From Phlegmacium glaucopus (taxonomy: Eukaryota > Basidiomycota > Agaricomycetes > Agaricales > Cortinariaceae): 64,000 nucleotides of DNA. Both the position numbers and the translations under genes were made by a program. The DNA lies in NCBI GenBank assembly GCA_015039465.1, contig MU130533.1:558001-622000 (forward strand). The letters run 5' to 3'. The notes under the pieces are model-generated. The model was not told the DNA's origin. It did no database searches and worked only from the letters and a program-made list of their open reading frames with translations. Below are positions 55,101 to 64,000 of this stretch, piece after piece (position 1 is the first letter of the stretch; the number at the start of each line of letters is the position of its first letter).

Positions 55101-57407
55101 CCAGGAGCTGCTGTGGCACCCATTAATCTCATCGCGACAAATACTCCTTTGTCAGTGCCAACGCCAGTGTCTCCTGCGGCTATGATGGGTCAAGCTTCTG
55201 AAAAATCGAAATCTTTAGAAGCTGCAGCGTTCGCAGTGGCTGCTGAAGTAGTAGAGAATCCGATCTGGGCAGAGACCTGGCGGGCTAACATTGTTGGCGG
55301 GAAATCAGCGCCTTCTGTGTGGTCGACGGATATCAAGGCAGTCAATCAGCTTCTCGAGGCCGTACCATCGCTGGAGGCGCCAGTTGATATGACTTCTCTC
55401 TTTGGACTGGGTAAGTTAACTTTCGGGTCATCTCAGAATACTATTGACCCATTTCGTTTTAGATGATTCTCAGCCCCTTCAAGCTCTTGAGACTCCGATG
55501 ATCGCTATCGGAAAAGGTGACGCCGTTATCCATGTTTTGCCGACTGCCCTACGATTCTGGGAAAAACTTGGATTGGGACCGAAAGGCGGCCGAAAAGACC
55601 TTTCTGCTTTTGTGATTTTCGAAGAAGATGGAGAACAAAGGCAAACTCAAATGGAAAATTGGCTTGTCAGCGTTGGGAATGTGTATCAAGTGAGTTATAT
55701 AAACGTTCTGCGATGCTTTGTTAATGAGTCACTAGGGAAAGCATTTTGGTTCGCTGAGTCCTGGAAAATCCAGTGTCTGTCCAAAGGATGGGCTCGTTCC
55801 TTTGCGATTTGATTCGTCTTTCCGCAAAAGTTTATGTATGTCTTTTATAGAAAACACCTTCACATGCTTATGACATATTCTAGCGTCTTTCATGTCAAGC
55901 CTCACGCCTCCTCAGCCCACTTTGATTGTTTTCCTTGTTTTACCTGTAACTGTGATGACCCTCTCGTCCCCTGTACTTCGTCAAATTCTCTCAGCGTCTA
56001 AGAAAGTTCTCAGCGGCTTCACAGAAAGTCAGATAGTGTTTGAGTTTGTACCAGAACAATTTATCTCTCACAGTATGGAGAAATCATCACCTTACAACTC
56101 AGCTCTGGATTTGCTCTCCTCTTCAGTCTACAACCGCATTTTGGTACCTGTTGATCGCACCATGGCTCGGCGTATTCACGACTACGGAGAACCGACTCGG
56201 AACTCATTCATGTCACCAATGTTCATGTCACCAACGTTCACCCTTTCCCGTCCCTTATGCAACAAAGTATCTTACGTTCGTGCAGCCCATACTTCGTTGG
56301 ACGTCATGGATCGATACACACTACTACATGTAGCTTATCATCTGACGGCTTGCGGAAAATGGATCCTGGCCTCTTGTGTCGACCAACGAGGCGAGGCTTA
56401 TGATTTGCACGTTTGGCTTACACAGTCACCTGGAGTTCCTGACGGCGAACCCGAGGTATCAGATGAAGAGTATGCAGTACGAAAAGTATGGGATTTTGCC
56501 ATGGAGTTTGCTAAGAGGGCCAACGTTGAGTGGAGAGTAGTTTTCGCGAGACTTGGGGTAATGAATGAACAAGAAATGAGTGGTAAGAAAGAATATTATC
56601 CTCAGTTCTGTGTTATCTCTAATGATTTTTTTTACAGCATGGACATCTCAGCTTACAGTCCATGTACTGTCTTCTCGAGAACAGCCTCCTATGCACCATA
56701 GCGTCGTATGTGTGGAGCCCGATGCTCCATGGTTATTCATTCCTTCTTCCAAGCCCAATGTAGCGCCTCTTCGACGTTCTAGTCCTCCCGCTCGATCCTC
56801 GCCTTCCTCTCCAAAACACCAGTCCGTTTTTACTGATATTTCAGCTACAACCTACGCTCTCTTTCCTTCCAATCACATGACTATCTCTCTTCCACCTTGT
56901 CATACTTATCTTGGGCTATCTCAGTCCTTCATACCTGAACCAGCATCAACATCTTTACCTCCTTCTCCTGGACCACAGTCCACCGTCAATCCCACCACAA
57001 ACGACGTAGAACAAACGACGTCAACAATCATACCTGATAATTATTCCCCTGATACCAGCTCTCAACCTCATCCCATCACTCTCATGCCTTTATCTACGAC
57101 CACCCTCATTCGCGTACCCTCATCCTCATCTCTCGCATCCATCAGAATGGCACATATTCATCTTCTTTGTACATTCCACTCCTACACCTACACCTACTCC
57201 TCCCAGGTCACTTCCTGTCCCGTCCCAGATAATCAACAGCTCCATAAGGACGTAACCAAGAACTACCATGAGCTGGCCGTTCTTGCGAAAGTGAGATGGA
57301 AATTAGATGACAATCCAGTTTTGCCATTCCATCTGGCAGCGGTAGATGCTATGAGGATGTCTTTAGATCGGGATTGGGATCGTTTGGAAGTAGGTGGGGA
57401 TTCATGA
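52197..57407 (+). CDS. MED13: Mediator complex subunit 13 (SRB9/SSN2)
   Basis: Large gene with at least six introns. N-terminal Med13_N: MATDKPLLASTIALPQKTAI, ARRSILSRNHLPATILDTLL, EPFIYVFNITAQSLDSLHFD, RSRIIDDIVAVSMKVPKSRQ. Long disordered Ser/Thr/Pro middle including a charged ERERERERLKRERE stretch. Then IRSPPKKSPWVRAHEEWDKP, the MID-like region, and the C-terminal domain: IGKGDAVIHVLPTALRFWEK, QPTLIVFLVLPVTVMTLSSP, SYVRAAHTSLDVMDRYTLLH, VAYHLTACGKWILASCVDQR, AWTSQLTVHVLSSREQPP and LPFHLAAVDAMRMSLDRDWD. MED13 links the CDK8 kinase module to core Mediator in the nucleus. The start is the ATG directly after the DUF2433 divergent gap. Overall length is like other agaric MED13. Confidence 0.93.
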
Positions 57408-57982
57408 CCCCGTTGTTTTAATTTCCAAATGAACTTCTTCCCAATATCCATCTCGGTTCGAACCCCTGAACGCTAATTTGCTTATCTCTTTTTAAACTTT
57501 TGTGACAAGAATATTGTATATCCATGGATTGTAGCAACAGTCATTAATGTTTTTCTTTATTTCTTGTTTTATCCTATTGTATATAGTATATATCAGCACA
57601 TTCACCAGACCCAGACTGTTTTATTCACTTGCATAGACCGCATTATCATTTTCACGTTGTAATGATTTCCTGTAGTACCTACGGAGCAATTAGAGTTGTG
57701 TATTCAAAGCATTGATGAGTCGGATACTGTTGAACGCTGAAAGTCATCGGCAAAACTCGAGAATCATTGATTGAAAACACTTCTCACGTGCCTTCTGTAT
57801 ACAAAACGAACCTTCAACTTTATCGCAGCCTGTCGTGCCAAATAGTCACTTAATTGTGCAATTTGCACGTTGCTACGAGCAATTTCATAACGCACAAATG
57901 GTTTTGGCGAAGCAAAATTATTTAATCTGTAATGTCCTGAGATAGCATTTATAACAAGTCTCCTACATATCACGGCATCCAA
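57408..57982. other. Convergent 3' flanks of MED13 and BIG1-like gene
   Basis: AT-rich sequence without repeats or convincing frames; probably 3' UTRs and terminators of both genes. Confidence 0.5.
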
Positions 57983-59012
57983 TTATTGGTTCTTCCTCTC
58001 TTGTGCATTGAAGGTCTTCGAAGTATCTACCCTCAAGGGATTCTGGATGCTCGCCAACGCATTCAGACCCAACATAGTCACAGGTACCAAAATAAAGAAG
58101 GTAACAAGCAGTGCAGTGATCAGGCCTGGCGTCAAGAGCTGGAATCGCTTCAAGATGCCTCCAGTTGGGAGAGTTGTGTTGGCGGCGAGAGGGACAACAT
58201 CAAAGTTGAGGACGGGTCGTTCTGGAATGTCAGGAGGTTGTCGTTTGTAGTGCGTAGGAAGAGGAGAGCCAGTGTAGACTACGAGGTGGTCAGGGAAGGT
58301 GGTTGCAAGAAGCGAAAGCTCATCAGCAAGCAGAGATTCTAAGGAGTCATTAAACATTTTCTGTTGAGGACCGAAAAATATAGATTCAACGAACCGTATT
58401 TCGTCATAGCGTCTTGTCTAGTTGTTCCATATTCATGCAGAGTGGGCATGGTTAGGCAAACAACATGTTTAGTGTTTTGTACAAGGGTTATGTCACTTTG
58501 GTCCAATGAATATTCCAGCAACTGGGAACGACATCTCGATGAGAGCCTGTCACAGATGGATGAGATATCAATCCCATTCTGGACGGGCACATAGGGATAT
58601 TGGCGTGCTGAAACCGCAGATAAAAGGGTTCGAGTGATGTGTGTATTCGGAGAAAGGTTGCGCAAGTCAGAAGCATGTAGCTATGAACCAGACATCGTCA
58701 GAATGGTAATGTATCGCAGGAAGTCGGAAAACTGACGCCAGGTTGTTCAATGATAACTATGGCATCATGGTTGCAAGAACCGTCGCTCAAAAGAATGGAC
58801 TCTAGAAGAGCATCAGGATGGGCGTTATTGGAAAGTTGGGGAGGTAAGGAATCAAGAACATAAGAACTGGATTAAACTTCAGACTTCGTGTCACAGGTCC
58901 ACTGTTTTTTTTGAATAAGAAAATACCTGGAAGATGACCACGCTACTAGGGGATGTGTGTTAGAGTATGCGAGAGCGACGTTGGCGATGGCAGCGACGAC
59001 AAGCAGGTGCAT
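57983..59012 (-). CDS. BIG1: BIG1/VOA1-like ER membrane protein
   Basis: Starts with a signal peptide MHLLVVAAIANVALAYSNTH followed by PLVAWSS. Then luminal sequence: YVLDSLPPQLSNNAHPDALL, CNHDAIVIIEQP, LHASDLRNLSPNTH, PYVPVQNGIDISSICDRLSS, SLESLLADELSLLATTFPDH, LVVYTGSPLPTHYKRQ. A single membrane segment near the end (GLITALLVTFFILVPVTMLG) is followed by LNALASIQNPLRVDTSKTFN and a KNQ tail. This layout (signal peptide, Ac45-like lumenal part, one TM, short cytosolic tail) fits BIG1/VOA1, ER proteins needed for beta-1,6-glucan and V-ATPase Vo assembly. The introns are several and short. The gene symbol is by family resemblance. Confidence 0.8.
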
Positions 59013-59133
59013 GAGGACAGATTGAAAGCTGCGCGTCGAATGAGTCGTCACTTCAGTGAAGGTTGGTGGACGATCACATGATCCATTTCCAAATGGGGAC
59101 ATTTATCACATGTGGACTTGCCTCTGAACACTC
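59013..59133. promoter_or_regulatory. Bidirectional promoter, BIG1/acyl-CoA dehydrogenase
   Basis: 121 bp between divergent start codons. Confidence 0.5.
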
Positions 59134-60876
59134 ATGCTGAACTCTGTAGTCCGTTCAGCGACAAAGACTCTGCGCCTCAGATCAACTGTGGGCGCGACGA
59201 GGTATCACAGTCCTCTTATATACACCCCATAATTATTATCTCATTCGTCTGCAGAGCATTCGCTTCGTCGAGATGTATAGCACAAGATGTGCTGAAACCG
59301 GCATCTTTAAGCACTTTCACAGATGAGGAACATATGTTCCGAGATTCGGGTGTGTTTTCATGCGCAGAATAACAATATTCAAGCTCACTTGTACACTTGA
59401 GTCAAACGTTTTGCTTCAGACGTCGTGGGTCCCAAGGTCCGGGAGATGGATGAGAATGAATCTATGGACCCTTCAATCATCAAAGGACTCTTTGAACAAG
59501 GCGTAAGTTATTTCACTTACCGGATCTTAATTTCACCTGAGGGTTTCGTGACTGACTCGGCTAATTTATGCACCCACAGCTAATGGGTATCGAAACTAGT
59601 CCAGATCATGGAGGCGCTGGCGGCTCATTCACTTCAGCTATCATTGTTATTGAAGAACTAGCCAAAGTCGATCCCTCAGTCTCAGTGATGTGTGACGTAC
59701 ATAACACTCTCCTCAATACTGTGATCAGAACATATGGTACAGAGGACCAAAAGACAAAATGGTTACCTCAATTGGCGCAATCGAAGGTACACATGACGAT
59801 TTTTTCATCGTCTCAGAGGCGTTCAACATTTTGATTCTCCTCAGCTTGGCTCTTTCTGTCTGTCTGAATCATCCTCTGGGTCAGACGCATTCGCGCTCAA
59901 AACCCGTGCCAAAAAGGATGGAGACCATTGGATAATCAACGGTTCTAAGATGTGGATCACCAACTCTTATGAAGCAGACATTTTCCTTATTTTCGCCAAT
60001 GTGAGCCCCCCATTCATTACTTACCGCATAATTAAATTTGCTTATGTATACTTGAATCAAAGGTTGAGCCAAGCAAAGGTTATAAAGGAATTACTTGCTT
60101 TATTGCTACCAGAGACATGGGCATCAAAATTGCAAAGAAGGAACAGAAGCTCGGCATTAGAGCCTCGTCGACATGCTCACTGGATTTTGACGACCTTAGA
60201 ATTCCAGCAGAAAATATCATAGGAGGTGAAGGGAAGGGTTACAAGGTCTGGATCAGCCACTTTTGCGCATTCATCCCAATTTAAATTCAGCCCCTTCATT
60301 CTAGATTGCTATTGAAATCCTTAACGAAGGTAAATTTTCAACTCTTACACCACAAGATACCCCGAGTGTGACTCAACACCCATTTTTCAGGCCGCATAGG
60401 GATCGCAGCCCAAATGCTGGGCCTTGCTCAAGGGGCCTTTGACAAATCTGTGCCTTATACCTACCAACGCCAACAATTCGGGCAAGCTATCGGTACCTTC
60501 CAAGGCATGGCTTTCCAAATAGCCCAAGCCGCCATAGATATCGAGTCAGCAAGGCTGCTCACCTACAATGCCGCACGCCTGAAGGAGGAAGGACAGGCAT
60601 TCACCAAAGAGGCGGCAATGGCTAAATATTGGGCAAGTATGGTCGCTCAAAGAGTGTCAGGTTCGGCCATTGAATGGGCTGGAGGTATTGGATTTACGAG
60701 AGAGACGGGCATCGAGAAGTTTTGGAGAGATTCAAAGATTGTTAGTGTTCCTTTTTTCATTCTTTACTACATAATTGTCGCTAACTATGAATAACATTTA
60801 GGGCGCTATCTACGAAGGCACATCGAATATACAACTGCAGACAATTGCAAAATTCATACAGAAAGAATATTCGTGA
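59134..60876 (+). CDS. Short/branched-chain acyl-CoA dehydrogenase, mitochondrial
   Basis: Starts with a mitochondrial presequence ([30 protein letters not shown]). Then [91 protein letters not shown] (FAD/substrate loop), [60 protein letters not shown] and [20 protein letters not shown]. The last segment holds the catalytic glutamate of the SCAD/SBCAD (ACADSB) class. It oxidises short or 2-methyl-branched acyl-CoA in isoleucine/valine breakdown or beta-oxidation, passing electrons to ETF. Seven or eight short introns. Ends KEYS. Confidence 0.95.
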
Positions 60877-61196
60877 TCTGTTTATTGGAACCCATAAATC
60901 GGTACACTTCGTTATGAAATGTCAATGTCCATGATTGAAAGCAGATAGACATCTGCGTCGACGCTCTCCTTAAGCGCCCGCTTACACAGATGCTCAAACA
61001 GTGGTCAATACAGGTAACGAAAACTATGACCATAAATTATGTCTCCACTAAAAATACGCAGTACTATATTAACCAATACGAGACTGTCTGATATTTAAAA
61101 TAATGATATGAGCACGACCAAGTACCCGAAACAATAAATACATCGCCACACGAGGGAAGAGACAACAAAATATTCAGTAGTCAACGCAAGTAGGTT
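60877..61196. other. Convergent 3' flanks
   Basis: 320 bp between two convergent stop codons; no gene or repeat recognised. Confidence 0.5.
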
Positions 61197-62640
61197 ACCC
61201 TCGCTGCTTAGAAGTCTGCATGAACATCAATACACCCTCATACACCACCCAACCGACGGCTGAGCTGAATACTTTGCGAGTGATCCGGAGAGAAGCACCA
61301 TCGAAAAATCCACCGATGCCACGTTGCTAATTCAGAAAGGGAAAAATCATTAGTTAACTGTGGTCCATATTATAAACTCGACCCACCATCCATATTGTGC
61401 GAATGGTCCTGAGAAAGCCATGATATCGGTCTTCAGAGCGTACCTGCACTTTGGTCTACGGAAAAAAAGGGGACAAAATTCGCCATCAGATGAGTAGAAA
61501 CCCAATCAAATACAACAAACCTTGATAACGTCAAATGGATGGGTAGCCAGTGTGGCAATAGCACCAGCTGACGCAGCGGACAACCCATGTATCACGGTCG
61601 CCTCGCCGTTCGATTTCGGTGGAATGAGGTATGCTGGTGAAATATATCAGAAAGATGTGGAAAGCCATTGAGTGGGTAGAGCGGGGAATGGTAAAGGAAG
61701 AAGATTAGAAGGCTAACATGTTTCACGCTTGATGCCCTCATAAAAGACGACAAATAGACCTGCGTAAGGTGCATCACGTAGGGATGATGCTAAGAATCCT
61801 CGGAGGAGCTCAGATGGACCCTGGCGAGCGAGAGAATAGAAAGCACCCGAGAGAGATTCGTATGCGTATATGTTGCTCTGCGAAATCCACATCGGTGTCA
61901 TAAGCAGACATAGGATGGGTTCATAGATAGAGCAAACATACCTCGAACCGGGCTTTCAGAACCGAGAAGGGGTTCAAGAGAAATCCTACTCCCACCCGGG
62001 TAGTCGCTCCAGCGAGTAGATTTCCTTGAGAGGTGAGAGATGGAAGAACAGAGACATGTTCACCGGCGCCCACCGCGTTTGAATGCCTGCGAACATGGGC
62101 AAAATAGGGAGATCGTGCCAGAAATGTGCGCATTTGAGTCAGGCTCGTCATATACAGTGCCACACCAGGAACATTCCTATTCAAGAGAAAAAAATGAATA
62201 AGTTACTATGAATATCTTTTATTGCATCTACCTGATCAGAGAAGGCGAGGTGCCTCTCCAGAGTCCTCTGATTCCATTTGTACTAATAACTTCTCGAGCG
62301 GTACCAAGTATTACTGAAGAATGGGACCTAGGGATTGGGACGATCGGAAGGAGTCAGGCAAAGCGGGACGGGAGAAACATGCTACAGCAATGCGGCAAGC
62401 TTCCTCACGTTGGGAGCCTCAGCAAGCCATCTCCTTGTTGCATACGGGTTTTGAGAAGGTCAACTTGTATTCATCACATCAGCAAAGGCATAAGTTAGAC
62501 AGCAGAGAAGTACGAACAGGGTTGGAGGCATATAGTTGTTGCCAATCCTGACAGTGCGCCTGCAAAAGCATGAGTCCCTCAGTGCTTTATATAGGAGCCA
62601 TTTACGCACCTGAGAGCAGTTGGTGCCCAACATGGCTCAT
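61197..62640 (-). CDS. HEM25: Mitochondrial glycine carrier HEM25/SLC25A38
   Basis: Mitochondrial carrier with short exons. MSHVGHQLLSGALSGLATTI; QPFDLLKTRMQQGDG (first Px[DE]xx[KR] motif); EVISTNGIRGLWRGTSPSLI, RNVPGVALYMTSLTQMRTFL; GNLLAGATTRVGVGFLLNPF then SVLKARFE; SNIYAYESLSGAFYSLARQG, ELLRGFLASSLRDAPYAGLF; third repeat to GIGGFFDGASLRITRKVFSS and a C-terminal KQRG. RNVPGVALY, SNIYAYESLSGA and SLRDAPYAGLFVVFYE are family hallmarks. The carrier brings glycine into the matrix for 5-aminolevulinate synthesis (heme). The start MSHVGHQ comes from the first exon at 62,609-62,640, joined in phase. Confidence 0.93.
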
Positions 62641-62828
62641 ATGTTTATGTCGTTAAGCAAGAAGAACTGGCGTGAATAGAAAATGTATATGACCAGCAAC
62701 GTCCAAAATCTGGACTAAAGTTACAGAACAAGTTCTGAACGACTTGAAGACGGTATTAAAGAGAGTCTACCGGAACGTGCTATCCACGACTCTGGCTAAA
62801 GCTAACGTGATCTGCAACCACCACCACC
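62641..62828. promoter_or_regulatory. Divergent promoter region, HEM25/SPT4
   Basis: 188 bp between start codons. No distinctive element beyond AT-rich stretches. Confidence 0.45.
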
Positions 62829-63299
62829 ATGGACAGAATTCCTCCCCAAGCTCGCTCAAAACATCTTCGCGCCTGTCTTCTCTGTTCCATAATCCAGGTC
62901 CCAGCAGATTTTCGTAAATCTGGCTGTCCAAACTGTGAAGAAATCCTCCAAGTCCGTACCATACTCAAATCATTTTTATCCTCAGTTCCGCTTTAACCAA
63001 GCACGCAGATGAAAGGTTCACCAGACCGTATCTCATCATGTACAACCACTCAATTCGACGGTGTTATTGCTGTAATCGACCCAGACAACAGTTGGGTTGC
63101 GCGGTGGCAGCGTGCAGGTCCGTCTGACCTTTCGTTTCTTTTCTTATTTATGCTAAGCGCTTATATGCAAATTTCAGCGAAATACGTCCGTGGGATGTAT
63201 GCTGTTCGTGTTACTGGACGTGTGCCAGAAGATGTTGAGCTCGAACTCGAACGAAGAAATATCAAATATCGTCCTCGAGATCAAACTGACCAGGATTAA
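62829..63299 (+). CDS. SPT4: Transcription elongation factor SPT4
   Basis: Three exons giving about 118 residues. MDRIPPQARSKHLRACLLCS, FRKSGCPNCEEILQ (four-cysteine zinc site CX2C..CX2C), then SPDRISSCTTTQFDGVIAVI, DPDNSWVARWQRA, KYVRGMYAVRVTGRVPEDVE, LELERRNIKYRPRDQ. SPT4 dimerises with SPT5 (DSIF) on RNA polymerase II and, with SPT5, supports processive elongation and pericentric chromatin. Length and both zinc pairs are normal. The ATG follows a CACCACCACC leader. Confidence 0.95.
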
Positions 63300-63499
63300 A
63301 GTGTTACCACGCCAGGACTGGCATCCCGCGCTTGAGCTGGCAACACAGAGGCTTCATTACCTATACTTGACACCTTGACCATAATATCGACCCTCCGCGC
63401 ATTATCAGGCACCATGCCGAAAATTCAGACGCGATGTATTATGAATATTGTGTCTTATATATAGAGACTGAGTGCGTATAGTATGGAGATGTCTATCAT
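63300..63499. other. Convergent 3' flanks of SPT4 and ICP55-like gene
   Basis: About 200 bp; no feature recognised. Confidence 0.4.
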
Positions 63500-64000
63500 T
63501 TAATATGGTTCTAAGCCCAGAAGCCCTTGGCAGGCCCCTTCTATGTCGACGATCTGTAAAAGACAACATTCAATGACATTTTGAGAACTGATATTCAACT
63601 ATATCTACCTCTTTGGGCGCTGAAACAGAGAGCACAACCGGATGTTCATCACCTACAAGAACGTCATCCTATATTCAATTTGAATGAGGCTACAGACTTT
63701 GCAAAAGATGTGGCATGATGCAGCCTACCTCTATCCTAATCCCGATGTTGTGAAAGGGTTTCGGGAATTTGGCAGTGGGCGGGACATAGATGCCTAAAAT
63801 AATTCCCTCCAAATTCAGCGGACATGAATAACAACAGTACTGGAAGGAGAACACACCAGGCTCAATGGTAATAACCATGCCCTCCTTTAGACTAAAAATA
63901 GTGCATGAATATTATCGAAATCTATGGGCCAGAGCGAAGTAACGGCTTACGGCGCAGATCGATCTATATGACTTGATTCATGCAAATCTACGGAATGTTT
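63500..64000 (-). CDS. ICP55-like M24B aminopeptidase P, C-terminal part
   Basis: Only the 3' exons are in the window; the gene continues beyond 64,000. Visible: HSVDLHESSHIDRSAPL, KEGMVITIEPG, YVPPTAKFPKPFHNIGIRIE, DDVLVGDEHPVVLSVSAPKE, IVDIEGACQGLLGLEPY. The metal-ligand glutamates of the pita-bread fold are in TIEPG and GIRIED. IRIEDDVLVGDEHPVVLSVS matches mitochondrial X-Pro aminopeptidases such as yeast ICP55, which trims presequence-cleaved proteins by one residue. The localisation cannot be checked because the N-terminus is missing. Confidence 0.85.

Noticed and set aside
57764..57982. Minus-strand frame directly downstream of the BIG1-like stop
   Set aside because: The BIG1-like protein ends naturally at KNQ; the extra frame has no start context or similarity.
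1..64000. tRNA or rRNA genes
   Set aside because: No cloverleaf with A/B boxes and no rRNA core sequence was recognised on reading; the PBS of the gag-only element resembles a tRNA 3' end only as its complement.

Overview
The window looks like nuclear DNA of an agaricomycete (mushroom-forming basidiomycete). The genes have many introns of about 45-70 bp with GT..AG ends, spacing is compact, and conserved eukaryotic proteins (ERB1, Arp4, MED13, SPT4, NC2-beta, RPC34) have the expected basidiomycete architecture. I cannot name the species from sequence alone. No rRNA, tRNA or CRISPR structure was seen.

The left half (about 1-33,200) is an almost gene-free, layered graveyard of mobile elements. 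It holds:
(a) five copies of a ~1.36 kb LTR-like repeat (family A). Two of them form a large inverted repeat around a dead tyrosine-recombinase domain (1-2,905).
(b) Two copies of a ~0.9 kb repeat (family E) in inverted orientation (5,192-8,168).
(c) A decayed Helitron (11,595-18,870, minus strand). It is broken by a solo LTR, a hAT-type MITE and a complete non-autonomous LTR element that carries only a gag-like reading frame.
(d) A 5'-truncated Ty3/gypsy chromovirus (21,181-27,026) with nested solo LTRs and an antisense ORF in front of its 3' LTR.
(e) A decayed gene related to Crypton/Ndc10-type tyrosine recombinases (27,027-31,440, minus), broken by a foldback MITE that itself contains a hAT MITE.
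(f) A 1.18 kb hAT-type non-autonomous element (32,019-33,196). Exact target-site duplications (TSDs) can be read for most of the younger insertions.

The right half (34,471-64,000) is a compact euchromatic island of 17 genes. In order: a conserved basidiomycete protein of unknown function (+), ARP4-like actin-related protein (-), ERB1/BOP1 (+), an LLP/DUF2423 small basic protein (-), SmF (-), NC2-beta/Dr1 (+), two tandem MAK32-like PfkB kinases (-,-), an Sfp-type phosphopantetheinyl transferase (+), RPC34/RPC6 (-), a DUF2433 phosphoesterase with an RRM-like tail (-), MED13 (+), a BIG1/VOA1-like ER protein (-), a short/branched-chain acyl-CoA dehydrogenase (+), the HEM25/SLC25A38 mitochondrial glycine carrier (-), SPT4 (+) and the 3' end of an ICP55-like M24 aminopeptidase (-). 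Six gene pairs start divergently from shared gaps of 75-190 bp.

The island is dominated by chromatin and transcription functions (Arp4, NC2-beta, RPC34, MED13, SPT4), RNA/ribosome biogenesis (ERB1, LLP, SmF) and mitochondrial metabolism (acyl-CoA dehydrogenase, HEM25, ICP55). These are housekeeping neighbours rather than a pathway cluster. The most unusual material is in the repeat half: the inverted-arm YR structure, the gag-only LTR element with an in-frame UAG, and the antisense ORF of the chromovirus.
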